This document shows positions 7,848 to 15,419 of a stretch of 38,468 nt of DNA, one piece after another. The stretch lies in the NCBI GenBank assembly GCA_001314685.1, contig LJNT01000014.1:1-38468 (forward strand), written 5' to 3'. Each line of letters begins with the position of its first letter. The first letter of the stretch is position 1. A program made the translations under genes and the position numbers. The notes under the pieces were generated by a model. It ran no database searches. It was not told where the DNA came from and saw only the letters and a list, made by a program, of their open reading frames with translations. The DNA is from Rhodobacteraceae bacterium HLUCCA09. Its GTDB lineage: Bacteria > Pseudomonadota > Alphaproteobacteria > Rhodobacterales > Rhodobacteraceae.

Positions 7848-9002
7848 TCAGGCCGTCACGTCGTGCCCGTAAAGCCAGTCGAACCGCCCCAGCACCGCGC
7901 CCGGCGCCAGCCGGTCGGCCGCGCGGAGCGCGGCATGTGCCACGGCGGCACGAGCGCCCCGCAGGTGGTAGTTGCGCGCGTTCGCCGTCGCAGCCTCCAC
8001 GATCCGCCGGGTGCGGGGCCGGCGCGCAGCCTGATAGGCCGCAAGCGCCGCCTCGTCGGGGCGCGCGTCGAGCAGGGCGGCGAGCGTCCACGCATCCTCC
8101 AGCGCCATGCAGGCCCCCTGCGCGAGAAACGGCAGCGTCGGGTGCGCCGCGTCTCCGAGGATCGCCACGCCGGGGGCGTGCCACCGCCCCGCGACCGGGT
8201 GCCGGAACAGCCCCCAGAGCATGCAGCGCTCCACCGCGCCCAGCCACTCCCGCACCGGCCCGCCGAAGGCGCGGAAGGCCGCGCGCATCTCTTCGGGGTC
8301 GCCCGCGTTGTGCCAGCCCTCTTCAGCCCACTCGGCCCGCTCCTCCACCGCCACGATGTTGAGAAGCGTCCCGCCCCGCAGCGGGTAGGCCACGAGGTGC
8401 CGCCCCGGCCCCATGAAGACCTGCGCCTCCGCGGCCACGCCCTCGGGGCACGGGATCAGCGCACGCCACGCCACCTGCCCAGTGAAGCGCGGCCGCGCCT
8501 CGCCCACGAGCTCGGGCCTGACCCGGCTGTGCAGCCCGTCGGCGCCCACCAGCAGCGCGGGGCGCAGCTCGCCGCCGTCGGCCATCCGCACCGTTGCGCC
8601 CCGCTCGCCCAGCGTCACCGCCTCGACCCGCGCGCCCAGCTCGATCGTCACGCCCGCCTCGCGCGCGCCGCGCTCGAGCACCGCGATCAGGTCGGCCCGG
8701 TGCACCAGCGCGAACCGCCCCCGCCCGGCCAGCGGCATCCGCAGCACCCGGCGCCCCGCCGCATCGCGCAGCACCACCGCCGCGCTCTCGCCCGATGCCG
8801 CGCGGAACGCCTCGCCCAGCCCCAGCGCCTCGATCACGCGGCCACCGTTGGGCGAGACCTGCAGCCCCGCGCCCACCTCCGAGATTGCCGGCGCCTGCTC
8901 CAGCACCGTTACCCGCGCGCCCCGGAGCGCCAGGGCCCGCGCCGCGGCAAGCCCCGCAACGCCGCCGCCCACCACCGTCACGTCGCGCCCGTTCAGCCCC
9001 AT
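7848..9002 (-). CDS. FAD-dependent monooxygenase (salicylate hydroxylase-like)
   Basis: A 384-residue group A flavoprotein monooxygenase. These enzymes use NAD(P)H and oxygen to hydroxylate, usually, an aromatic ring. The Rossmann dinucleotide motif is at the N-terminus (VTVVGGGVAGLAAARALALR), followed by the acidic ribose-binding residue in VTVLEQ. The DG motif appears as LLVGADGLHSRVR and the GD motif as VAILGDAAHPTLPFLAQGAC, then MALEDAWTLA. The start at 9002 follows CGGAGGGC; a 10-residue upstream extension lacks a site. No ring-cleavage or aromatic pathway genes are near, so the substrate is unknown. It could also act in ubiquinone-type or other secondary hydroxylation. Confidence 0.85.
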   Translation of the reverse strand: MGLNGRDVTVVGGGVAGLAAARALALRGARVTVLEQAPAISEVGAGLQVSPNGGRVIEALGLGEAFRAASGESAAVVLRDAAGRRVLRMPLAGRGRFALVHRADLIAVLERGAREAGVTIELGARVEAVTLGERGATVRMADGGELRPALLVGADGLHSRVRPELVGEARPRFTGQVAWRALIPCPEGVAAEAQVFMGPGRHLVAYPLRGGTLLNIVAVEERAEWAEEGWHNAGDPEEMRAAFRAFGGPVREWLGAVERCMLWGLFRHPVAGRWHAPGVAILGDAAHPTLPFLAQGACMALEDAWTLAALLDARPDEAALAAYQAARRPRTRRIVEAATANARNYHLRGARAAVAHAALRAADRLAPGAVLGRFDWLYGHDVTA

Positions 9003-9027
9003 GGCGCCCTCCGTTCCCCTCCCGAAA

Positions 9028-9057
9028 CGCAAAGCGCCGGAGCCTCGGCCCCGGCGC
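9028..9057 (-). terminator. Terminator of dksA
   Basis: On the minus strand GCGCCGG pairs with CCGGCGC across a ten-base interior that can itself pair GCC/GGC, then TTTGCGTTT follows. It begins 25 bp after the dksA stop. Confidence 0.7.
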
Positions 9058-9081
9058 CCGCTCTTTCCAGACGTCCCTGCA

Positions 9082-9504
9082 TCAGTCGTCCCGGTGCACC
9101 TTTTCGCGGCGCTCGTGCCGCTCCTGCGCCTCCAGGCTCAGCGTCGTGGTCGGCCGCGCGTCGAGCCGCTTCAGCGAGATCGGCTCGCCCGTGTCCCGGC
9201 AGTAGCCGTATTCGCCCTCCTCGATGCGCCGCAGCGCAGAATCCACCTTGGCGACCAGCTTTCGCTGGCGGTCGCGGATGCGCAACTCCAGCGCGCGGTC
9301 GGTCTCCTCGCTCGCCCGGTCGGCGATGTCGGGGATGTTGCGCGACCCGTCCTGGAGACCTTCCAGCGTCGTGCGCGTCTCCTCCAGAAGCTCGGCCTTG
9401 ATCTTCAACAGCTTGCGGCGGAAATATTCCAGCTGCAGCTCGTTCATGAAGGGCTCATCCTCGGCCGGACGGTAATCTGCCGGTAGAAATACTTCCTGCT
9501 TCAC
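9082..9504 (-). CDS. dksA: DksA-type RNA polymerase-binding regulator with a degenerate zinc finger
   Basis: A 140-residue DksA. It enters the secondary channel of RNA polymerase and, with ppGpp, adjusts rRNA and amino acid promoters. The GTG at 9504 is the likely start, with GAGAGGGAT upstream, giving the familiar MKQEVFLPADYRPAEDEPFM N-terminus; longer in-frame starts add arginine-rich, unlike sequence. The coiled-coil tip keeps the functional DxxDxA motif (D59, D62, A64 in PDIADRA), so activity on polymerase is expected. The zinc-binding positions read Cys102, Thr105, Ser123, Ala126: only one of four cysteines remains. Single-cysteine DksA is known from Rhodobacter, so this is a lineage trait rather than damage. 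It is divergent from the MoxR gene. Confidence 0.92.
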   Translation of the reverse strand: MKQEVFLPADYRPAEDEPFMNELQLEYFRRKLLKIKAELLEETRTTLEGLQDGSRNIPDIADRASEETDRALELRIRDRQRKLVAKVDSALRRIEEGEYGYCRDTGEPISLKRLDARPTTTLSLEAQERHERREKVHRDD

Positions 9505-9764
9505 GCCTGATCCCTCTCGCTCGCCCGCCCCATCAGAACCGGGGAGGGCGGTCTCGGGCGCCCCCTCGCCGGCATGCGTCCTCGAAACAGGCAACTGGCC
9601 TCGCATGGGGGCGCTCTTACTGCATGGCCTTGCCCTTGTCACGCCCGTTCGGAAGCTATTTCATCGCCTTACATGACGGGTTCCGGCGGGCTTGCACCCC
9701 CCGCCGCGGCCGGGCACCCTGCGGCCCGCCGCGCGCCGAAACCAGCCGGGAGCAGGAGCCTTTC

Positions 9765-10622
<858 letters not shown>

Positions 10623-10855
10623 CGGCCCGTCTTCCCGCGCCTTTTGCACACGACCGGCTGCGCGGCCGGCACGCGTTCCGCACGACCCGGCAGCGCCCGG
10701 CCACAGACCGACGAGCGCCTCCCTCGCCGCGATGCAAGGGCGCCCCCCCCCCGCACCGAGCCACGCGCATGCGCGATGGCCGGCCCTCGCCCTGCCAAAA
10801 GGCCCCGCCGCCCTGCCCCCTGGCCGGGCTCCGCCCTTTTTCGCTTCCCGGCCCC

Positions 10856-11695
10856 TCACCCATCGATCCGCGCGCCCATCTCGGCCAGCGCGCGCTGGTA
10901 GACGCTCGCCGCGTTCCATTCCTGCAGCACGCGGAAGTTGTGGGTGCCCGGCTGATAGCTCTCGCCCGGCCGCCATCCCTTCCGCCGCAGGTAGTTGGCG
11001 GTCGAGGCGAGCGCGTCGGCCTGGTCGGTCAGGTCGACGCGGTCGTCGCCGTTGGCGTCCTGCCCATAGGCGAGCGCGTTGCCGGGCAGGAACTGCGTAT
11101 GCCCGAGCTCGCCGTGCTTGGCCCCGATCGTGCCGGCCGACATCATGCCTCGGTCGATCATCTTGAGCGCGCCGATCAGGTGGGGCGTGAAGAACTCCGG
11201 TCGCCGACAATCGTAGGCCAGCGTCGCCGTTGCGTTCAGGACGTTCGAATCGCCCAAGAACCGGCCGAAGCCGGTCTCCATCCCGTGGATGGCGATGATG
11301 ACGCCCGCTGGCACCCCGTAGGCCCGCTCGAGCGAACCGTAGAAGTTGGGGCTCTGCGCCAGCCGCTGCCGGCCCTGGCGCGCGATCACGTCACAGCCGC
11401 GCTTGGCGCAGAACTCGTCGTAGCTCAGGCGAAAGCTGCGCTGGTTCCGGTCGGCCCGGATCGTGTCGGCGGCATAGCGCGTGCCCATCAGCGCCTCGAT
11501 GCCGCGCTGGCCCACCCCGGCCGACGCAGCGTCGCGCGCGAACGCCTGCTTCCACCCCTCGAAGCCCGACGCGTCGTTGCCACAGGACGCGGCATGCGCC
11601 TGCGTGCCGAGCAGCGCCGTGCCAAGGAGCGTGCCGAGGCAGAGCGCGGCTGTGAGGCCGGCAAGCCGGCGGGTGGTGCGGATGGTCGGGCGCAT
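10856..11695 (-). CDS. Lytic murein transglycosylase, MltB type
   Basis: A 279-residue exported enzyme that cleaves the MurNAc-GlcNAc bond of peptidoglycan, leaving 1,6-anhydro ends. A signal peptide (about 1-36, ending TQAHA-ASCGND) directs it to the periplasm. There is no lipobox, so it should be soluble. The catalytic glutamate is Glu140 in IIAIHGMETGFGRFLGDSNV. Further family motifs are LATLAYDCRRPEFF-like (TATLAYDCRRPEFFTPHLIG), GELGHTQFLPGNAL, the DANGDDRVDLTDQADALAST calcium-like segment and NYLRRKGWRPGESY. The C-terminus stops soon after FRVLQEWNAASVY, so no separate peptidoglycan-binding domain is attached. Convergent with the MoxR gene. Confidence 0.9.
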   Translation of the reverse strand: MRPTIRTTRRLAGLTAALCLGTLLGTALLGTQAHAASCGNDASGFEGWKQAFARDAASAGVGQRGIEALMGTRYAADTIRADRNQRSFRLSYDEFCAKRGCDVIARQGRQRLAQSPNFYGSLERAYGVPAGVIIAIHGMETGFGRFLGDSNVLNATATLAYDCRRPEFFTPHLIGALKMIDRGMMSAGTIGAKHGELGHTQFLPGNALAYGQDANGDDRVDLTDQADALASTANYLRRKGWRPGESYQPGTHNFRVLQEWNAASVYQRALAEMGARIDG

Positions 11696-11770
11696 GAGTG
11701 ATCCTCCCCTCTGGCGACCGCGCCACCCTACCCCAGAAACGCCGGTGCGCCAAAGCCCGGGCGGCGACGC

Positions 11771-12451
11771 TCATCCTTGATCCAGCCCGATCGGCGCCGC
11801 GAGATGCCCCTCCTTGACCCAGAGCCGCGCGCCCTCCGGCCCCGCCACGGACTCGAGCCGCCCGCCCGCCGGCAGCCGCAACCAGTCCCACGGGCCCATC
11901 GCCATGCCGCCCTCCGTGTAGCCGCCCGCGAGCACGAACAGCTCGGCGCCCCCCGGCAGCTCTCGCGTCACTTCGGCCCCCGGCGCCCAGACCTCCAGCC
12001 GCACGGCCTCGCGCGCGTCGCGGTGGAGCACCTGCGCCGAGACGCCGGGCTGCCCCGCCACGGGAGCGGCGCGCGCGGAGTCGAGCCGGGCGTGCACCGC
12101 CGTCCGGTCGGCGGGGTCGAACTGGTGGAGCTTGACGAGGATCACCGCACCTTCCGCAGCCGCCGGCCGGTGCGACGTGCCCGGCGGATTGCGCACATAG
12201 GCGCCCACGGGAAAGTCGCCTTCTTCGTCCTGAAAGGTGCCCTCGAGCACGAGGTATTCCTCGCCCCCGTCGTGGGTATGCGGGTCGAAGGCCGAGCCCG
12301 GCGCGAAACGCACCAGCGACGTCGCGCGCGCCACCTCGCCACCCAGCCGATCGAGCATCCGCCGCTCGACCCCGGCCGAGGGGCTGCCCACCCACTCGCC
12401 GTCGGCGAAACGCACCCGCGCCGGCCGATCGAACTCCGCGTTGATCCGCAT
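11771..12451 (-). CDS. Two-domain cupin protein (ChrR-type cupin)
   Basis: A 226-residue protein with two cupin barrels. The first matches the ChrR-cupin pattern: FDPHTHDGGEEYLVLEGTFQ, then DEEGDFPVGAYVRNPPGTSH, giving a plausible metal site of two or three histidines and a glutamate. The second half (about 130-226) repeats the barrel in weaker form (VRLEVWAPGAEVTRELPGGA, ELFVLAGGYTE) with the histidines missing. The start at 12451 follows GCGGAGGGC. Proteins like this are related to the C-terminal domain of the anti-sigma factor ChrR and to small dioxygenases. The zinc-binding anti-sigma N-terminal domain and a neighbouring sigma factor are both absent, so an enzymatic or binding role is more likely. 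Divergent from metY. Confidence 0.8.
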   Translation of the reverse strand: MRINAEFDRPARVRFADGEWVGSPSAGVERRMLDRLGGEVARATSLVRFAPGSAFDPHTHDGGEEYLVLEGTFQDEEGDFPVGAYVRNPPGTSHRPAAAEGAVILVKLHQFDPADRTAVHARLDSARAAPVAGQPGVSAQVLHRDAREAVRLEVWAPGAEVTRELPGGAELFVLAGGYTEGGMAMGPWDWLRLPAGGRLESVAGPEGARLWVKEGHLAAPIGLDQG

Positions 12452-12579
12452 GTTGCCCTCCGCTCGCGATTCCGTCCCGTGTTCTACCCCTCTGGGCCAC
12501 CGATGTCCCGCCGCCGGCCCGGCGGGCAGACAGCCGTCCCGAATCGCACCGCGCGGCGCGACGCGAAGACGCCACGCCA

Positions 12580-12608
12580 TTGCCGGCGCCGGCCCCCTCC
12601 CGTAGCCT
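12580..12608 (+). promoter_or_regulatory. Candidate promoter of the sulfhydrylase gene
   Basis: TTGCCG and TAGCCT separated by 17 bases, 30 bp before the start codon. The hexamers match the sigma-70 consensus only in part, so this is tentative. I see no SAM riboswitch fold in the 187-bp intergenic region. Confidence 0.35.
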
Positions 12609-12638
12609 GCGCGCAAAACGCACCCGAGGGAGGCCCCC

Positions 12639-13940
12639 ATGCCCGATACGCCCAGCTACGGCTTCGACACGCTGCAGATCCACGCCGGCGCGCGCCCCGA
12701 CCCGGCCACGGGCGCGCGTCAGACACCGATCTACCAGACCACCGCCTACGTGTTCCGCGACGCCGAGCATGCCGCCGCCCTGTTCAACCTGCAGGAGGTC
12801 GGCTTCATCTATTCGCGGCTCACCAACCCCACCGTCGCCGTCCTGCAGGAGCGGATGGCGACGCTCGAGGGCGGCGCGGGCGCGGTCTGCTGCTCGTCGG
12901 GTCACGCCGCGCAGATCATGGCACTGTTCCCGCTGATGGGGCCGGGGCTCAACGTGGTCGCCTCGACGCGCCTCTACGGCGGCACGGTCACCCAGTTCAG
13001 CCAGACGATCCGCCGCTTCGGCTGGTCGGCGAAGTTCGTCGATACCGACGACCTCGACGCGGTCAAGGCCGCCATCGACGATGACACGCGCGCGATCTTC
13101 TGCGAATCCATCGCCAATCCGGGCGGTTACATCACGGATCTCGACGCGATGGCGAAGATCGCCGACGCTGCCGGGCTGCCGCTGATCGTCGACAACACCT
13201 CGGCCACCCCCTACCTGTGCCGCCCGATCGAGCACGGCGCGACGCTGGTCGTGCACTCGCTGACCAAGTTCCTGACCGGCAACGGCACGGTGACCGGCGG
13301 CGCGATCGTCGACTCGGGGCGCTTCGACTGGGCCGCCTCGGGCAAGTTCCCCTCGCTGTCCGAGCCCGAGCCCGCCTATCACGGCCTCAAGTTCGCCGAG
13401 ACGTTCGGTCCGCTGGCTTTTACCTTCCACGGCATCGCCGTGGGCCTGCGCGATCTCGGCATGACGCTCAACCCGCAGGCCGCCCACTACACCCTGCTCG
13501 GCATCGAGACGCTCTCTCTGCGCATGCAGAAGCATGTCGAGAACGCGGTGAAGGTGGCGACATGGCTCGAAAACGATCCGCGCGTCGAGTCGGTCACCTA
13601 TGCCGGCCTGCCCTCGTCGCCCTATCACGGAAGGGTCGCCAGCATCTGCCCCAACGGCGCCGGCGCGCTCTTTACCTTCGCGCTCAAGGGCGGCTTTGAT
13701 GCCTGCGTGCGGCTGGTCGACAACGTCGAGATCTTCAGCCACGTCGCCAACCTCGGCGACACCCGCTCGCTGATCATCCACTCGGCCTCGACCACGCACC
13801 GCCAGCTCACGCCGGAACAGCAGAAGGCGGCCGGCGCCGCGCCCAACGTGGTGCGCCTCTCCATCGGGATCGAAGACCCAGACGACCTGATCGCCGATCT
13901 CGACCGGGCGCTCGGCAAGGCCGTCGCGCAGGCTGCCTGA
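12639..13940 (+). CDS. metY: O-acetylhomoserine sulfhydrylase (PLP enzyme)
   Basis: A 433-residue member of the Cys/Met-metabolism PLP family, fold type I. It makes homocysteine from O-acetyl-L-homoserine and sulfide, the direct sulfhydrylation route to methionine. The start MPDTPSYGFDTLQIHAGARP is typical of the OAH sulfhydrylase branch, as is the length, longer than cystathionine synthases. IYQTTAYVFRD, YSRLTNPTVAVLQERMATLE, the phosphate loop CCSSGHAAQ, Asp185 in IVDNTSATPYLCRP and the Schiff-base Lys210 in VHSLTKFLTGNGTVTGG are all present. GAGGGAGG precedes the ATG. No metX is close, so the acetyl donor step lies elsewhere. Confidence 0.93.
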   Translation: MPDTPSYGFDTLQIHAGARPDPATGARQTPIYQTTAYVFRDAEHAAALFNLQEVGFIYSRLTNPTVAVLQERMATLEGGAGAVCCSSGHAAQIMALFPLMGPGLNVVASTRLYGGTVTQFSQTIRRFGWSAKFVDTDDLDAVKAAIDDDTRAIFCESIANPGGYITDLDAMAKIADAAGLPLIVDNTSATPYLCRPIEHGATLVVHSLTKFLTGNGTVTGGAIVDSGRFDWAASGKFPSLSEPEPAYHGLKFAETFGPLAFTFHGIAVGLRDLGMTLNPQAAHYTLLGIETLSLRMQKHVENAVKVATWLENDPRVESVTYAGLPSSPYHGRVASICPNGAGALFTFALKGGFDACVRLVDNVEIFSHVANLGDTRSLIIHSASTTHRQLTPEQQKAAGAAPNVVRLSIGIEDPDDLIADLDRALGKAVAQAA

Positions 13941-13954
13941 CGCGAGCCCCGAAA

Positions 13955-13979
13955 GGCCGCCGGGCCTGCCCCGGCGGCC
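13955..13979. terminator. Hairpin between convergent genes
   Basis: A perfect 10-bp stem (ggccgccggg / cccggcggcc) with a five-base loop between the stop codons of metY and the convergent SIMPL gene. On the minus strand TTTC follows. A bidirectional terminator is likely. Confidence 0.6.
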
Positions 13980-13985
13980 GCCGTC

Positions 13986-14726
13986 TCACTCCGGCGCGAT
14001 CTCCCACACCATGCGCACCCGCGCGGTGACGTCGAGCTCGCCCTCGGCAACGGGCACCGGCCCCGCATCCGACACCGCCATCTCGGCGCGCATCATCGGG
14101 CGCGGCTGCCCGCCGCCCGCTTCCTCGAGACGCACGAGCGGCCCGAGCGGCACGCCGGCCGCCCCGGCAAACAGCTCGGCGCGGCGCAGCGCCTCGGCCA
14201 CGGCCGCCCTGCGGGCCGCATCCTGCGCCGGCTGCGGCTCGGACAGACCGAAGGAGAGCCCGCGAAAGACGTTCGCCCCGCTCCGCACCGCCGCGTCGAG
14301 CACCCCGCCGAGGCTGTCGAGCGCGCGCACCCGTGCGGTGACGGTGGTCTCGGCGACATACCCCACGATCTCGCGCGGCGCGTCGCGTGAGCCGTGCTCC
14401 CCCCGCCAGCGGGGCGAGAGCGAGAGCGCGCTGGTCTGCAGGTCGCGCGCGGCGATCCCCTCGGCCGCGAGCCGGTCGATCACCTCCTGCGCGGCCTGCG
14501 ACATGTCCGCGACCGCCGCCCCGGCGCTCTCCGCCTCCGCGGTCACGCCCAGCGTGATCGTGGCCATGTCGGGCGCCGCCGAGGCGCGCCCCTCCGCCTC
14601 GACCACGATCCGTCCCGCCTCGGAGACCGCGCCGCCCTGGGCGAGCGCCGGGGGCGTCGCGGGCCACGGGAGCGACAGGGCGGCGAGCGCCGCGGCGACG
14701 ACAAGGGCAGCTCTGGCGGCACGCAT
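13986..14726 (-). CDS. SIMPL-domain (DUF541) periplasmic protein
   Basis: A 246-residue exported protein of the SIMPL family (YggE/BP26-like). Members form oligomers in the periplasm and are linked to stress tolerance, but no enzymatic activity is established. The ATG at 14726 follows GGAAAGGG; an upstream TTG start at 14747 has no better site. The signal peptide spans about residues 1-30 (ending ALAQGG). The SIMPL core follows: IVVEAEGRASAAPDMATITL, VIDRLAAEGIAARDLQTSAL, SLSPRW, IVGYVAETTVTARVRALDSL and GANVFRGLSFGLSEPQP, then the helix-strand repeat ARRAAVAEALRRAELFAGAA and a final strand ELDVTARVRMVWEIAPE. Convergent with metY. Confidence 0.88.
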   Translation of the reverse strand: MRAARAALVVAAALAALSLPWPATPPALAQGGAVSEAGRIVVEAEGRASAAPDMATITLGVTAEAESAGAAVADMSQAAQEVIDRLAAEGIAARDLQTSALSLSPRWRGEHGSRDAPREIVGYVAETTVTARVRALDSLGGVLDAAVRSGANVFRGLSFGLSEPQPAQDAARRAAVAEALRRAELFAGAAGVPLGPLVRLEEAGGGQPRPMMRAEMAVSDAGPVPVAEGELDVTARVRMVWEIAPE

Positions 14727-14808
14727 GGTAAACCCTTTCCGATCCAAGCATTAACCAGCCCGTCAGCCGGGCGGTCGGGGGCGGTTTTCTTTCCATTCCC
14801 CCGAATCC

Positions 14809-14817
14809 TGCTATAAA
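14809..14817 (+). promoter_or_regulatory. Extended -10 promoter element
   Basis: TGCTATAAA, a good extended -10 (TGn before TATAAA) in an otherwise GC-rich intergenic region, 62 bp before the start codon at 14880. The -35 region (CTTTCC about 17 bases upstream) is weak, as is usual for extended -10 promoters. Confidence 0.5.
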
Positions 14818-14879
14818 GCCCCGTCAACGGGAACTGCAACGAATGCCCGGCGGGCGCCGCCGGAGAGAACGCCGAGGCC

Positions 14880-15419
14880 ATGGCTGCCACTTTCGCCCTC
14901 CATCTCGACCATGACGGCGTCTCGCTCCTGCACCTCGCGGAGGGCGGTGCCGAGATCGATACCATGCAGCCCCCGCTGGCAACCGCCGGCCTCGACGACG
15001 ATGATTTCGACGCCCAGGTGGGGCGCATGCAGGCCCGCGTGGCCGGGGCCAGCGGCGGCGAGGCGGCGGTGGTGCTCATCCTGCCCGACAGCCAGATCCT
15101 CTACACCCGCGCGCGCGCCAGCGGGCTCGACCGCGAGGCCGACGAGGGCCGCGTGCGCAACGCGCTCGTCGGGGCCACGCCCTACGACCTGGCCGAACTG
15201 GTCTACGACTGGCGCGAGGTCGACGGCGCGCTCGAGATCGCCGTCGTCGCCGCCGAGACGCTCGACGAGGCGCGCGCCTTTGCAGAGGCACACGGCTTCG
15301 CGCCCGCCGGGGTGCTCGGCGAGGCGGCACGGGGTGCCTTTCCCGGCCGCCCCCGCTTCGGCGGCTCGCCGCCGCAGGATGCACCGGCAACCCGCCTCCG
15401 TCACGCCCGGTCCTGCTGA
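14880..15419 (+). CDS. N-terminal part of a large envelope-spanning protein (PilM/GspL-like fold); likely frame-split
   Basis: A 179-residue reading frame that I think is the first domain of a much larger protein continued in the +1 frame from about 15379. There is no signal peptide, so it should be cytoplasmic. The pattern of segments recalls the cytoplasmic domain of PilM/GspL: LHLDHDGVSLLHLA, then VVLILPDSQILYTRARASGL, RVRNALVGATPYDLAELVYD and WREVDGALEIAVVAAETLDE, then ARAFAEAHGFAP. The last roughly 20 residues before the stop at 15417 (SPPQDAPATRLRHARSC) look like out-of-frame reading. Related proteins I recall from Rhodobacteraceae are single uninterrupted chains of about 900-1,100 residues. 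A one-base insertion between about 15355 and 15419 would explain the split. No family name is certain. Confidence 0.7.
   Translation: MAATFALHLDHDGVSLLHLAEGGAEIDTMQPPLATAGLDDDDFDAQVGRMQARVAGASGGEAAVVLILPDSQILYTRARASGLDREADEGRVRNALVGATPYDLAELVYDWREVDGALEIAVVAAETLDEARAFAEAHGFAPAGVLGEAARGAFPGRPRFGGSPPQDAPATRLRHARSC

Noticed and set aside
10735-10760. C8 run as a phase-variable tract
   Set aside because: It lies in intergenic DNA between convergent genes, with no reading frame or promoter that it could switch.
12452-12638. Possible SAM riboswitch upstream of metY
   Set aside because: I looked for SAM-II-like pseudoknot elements and found none; only a weak promoter-like pair is present.
11391-13799. 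An 802-codon minus-strand frame
   Set aside because: It runs antisense to metY and out of frame through the cupin and MltB genes, and has no coherent domain.
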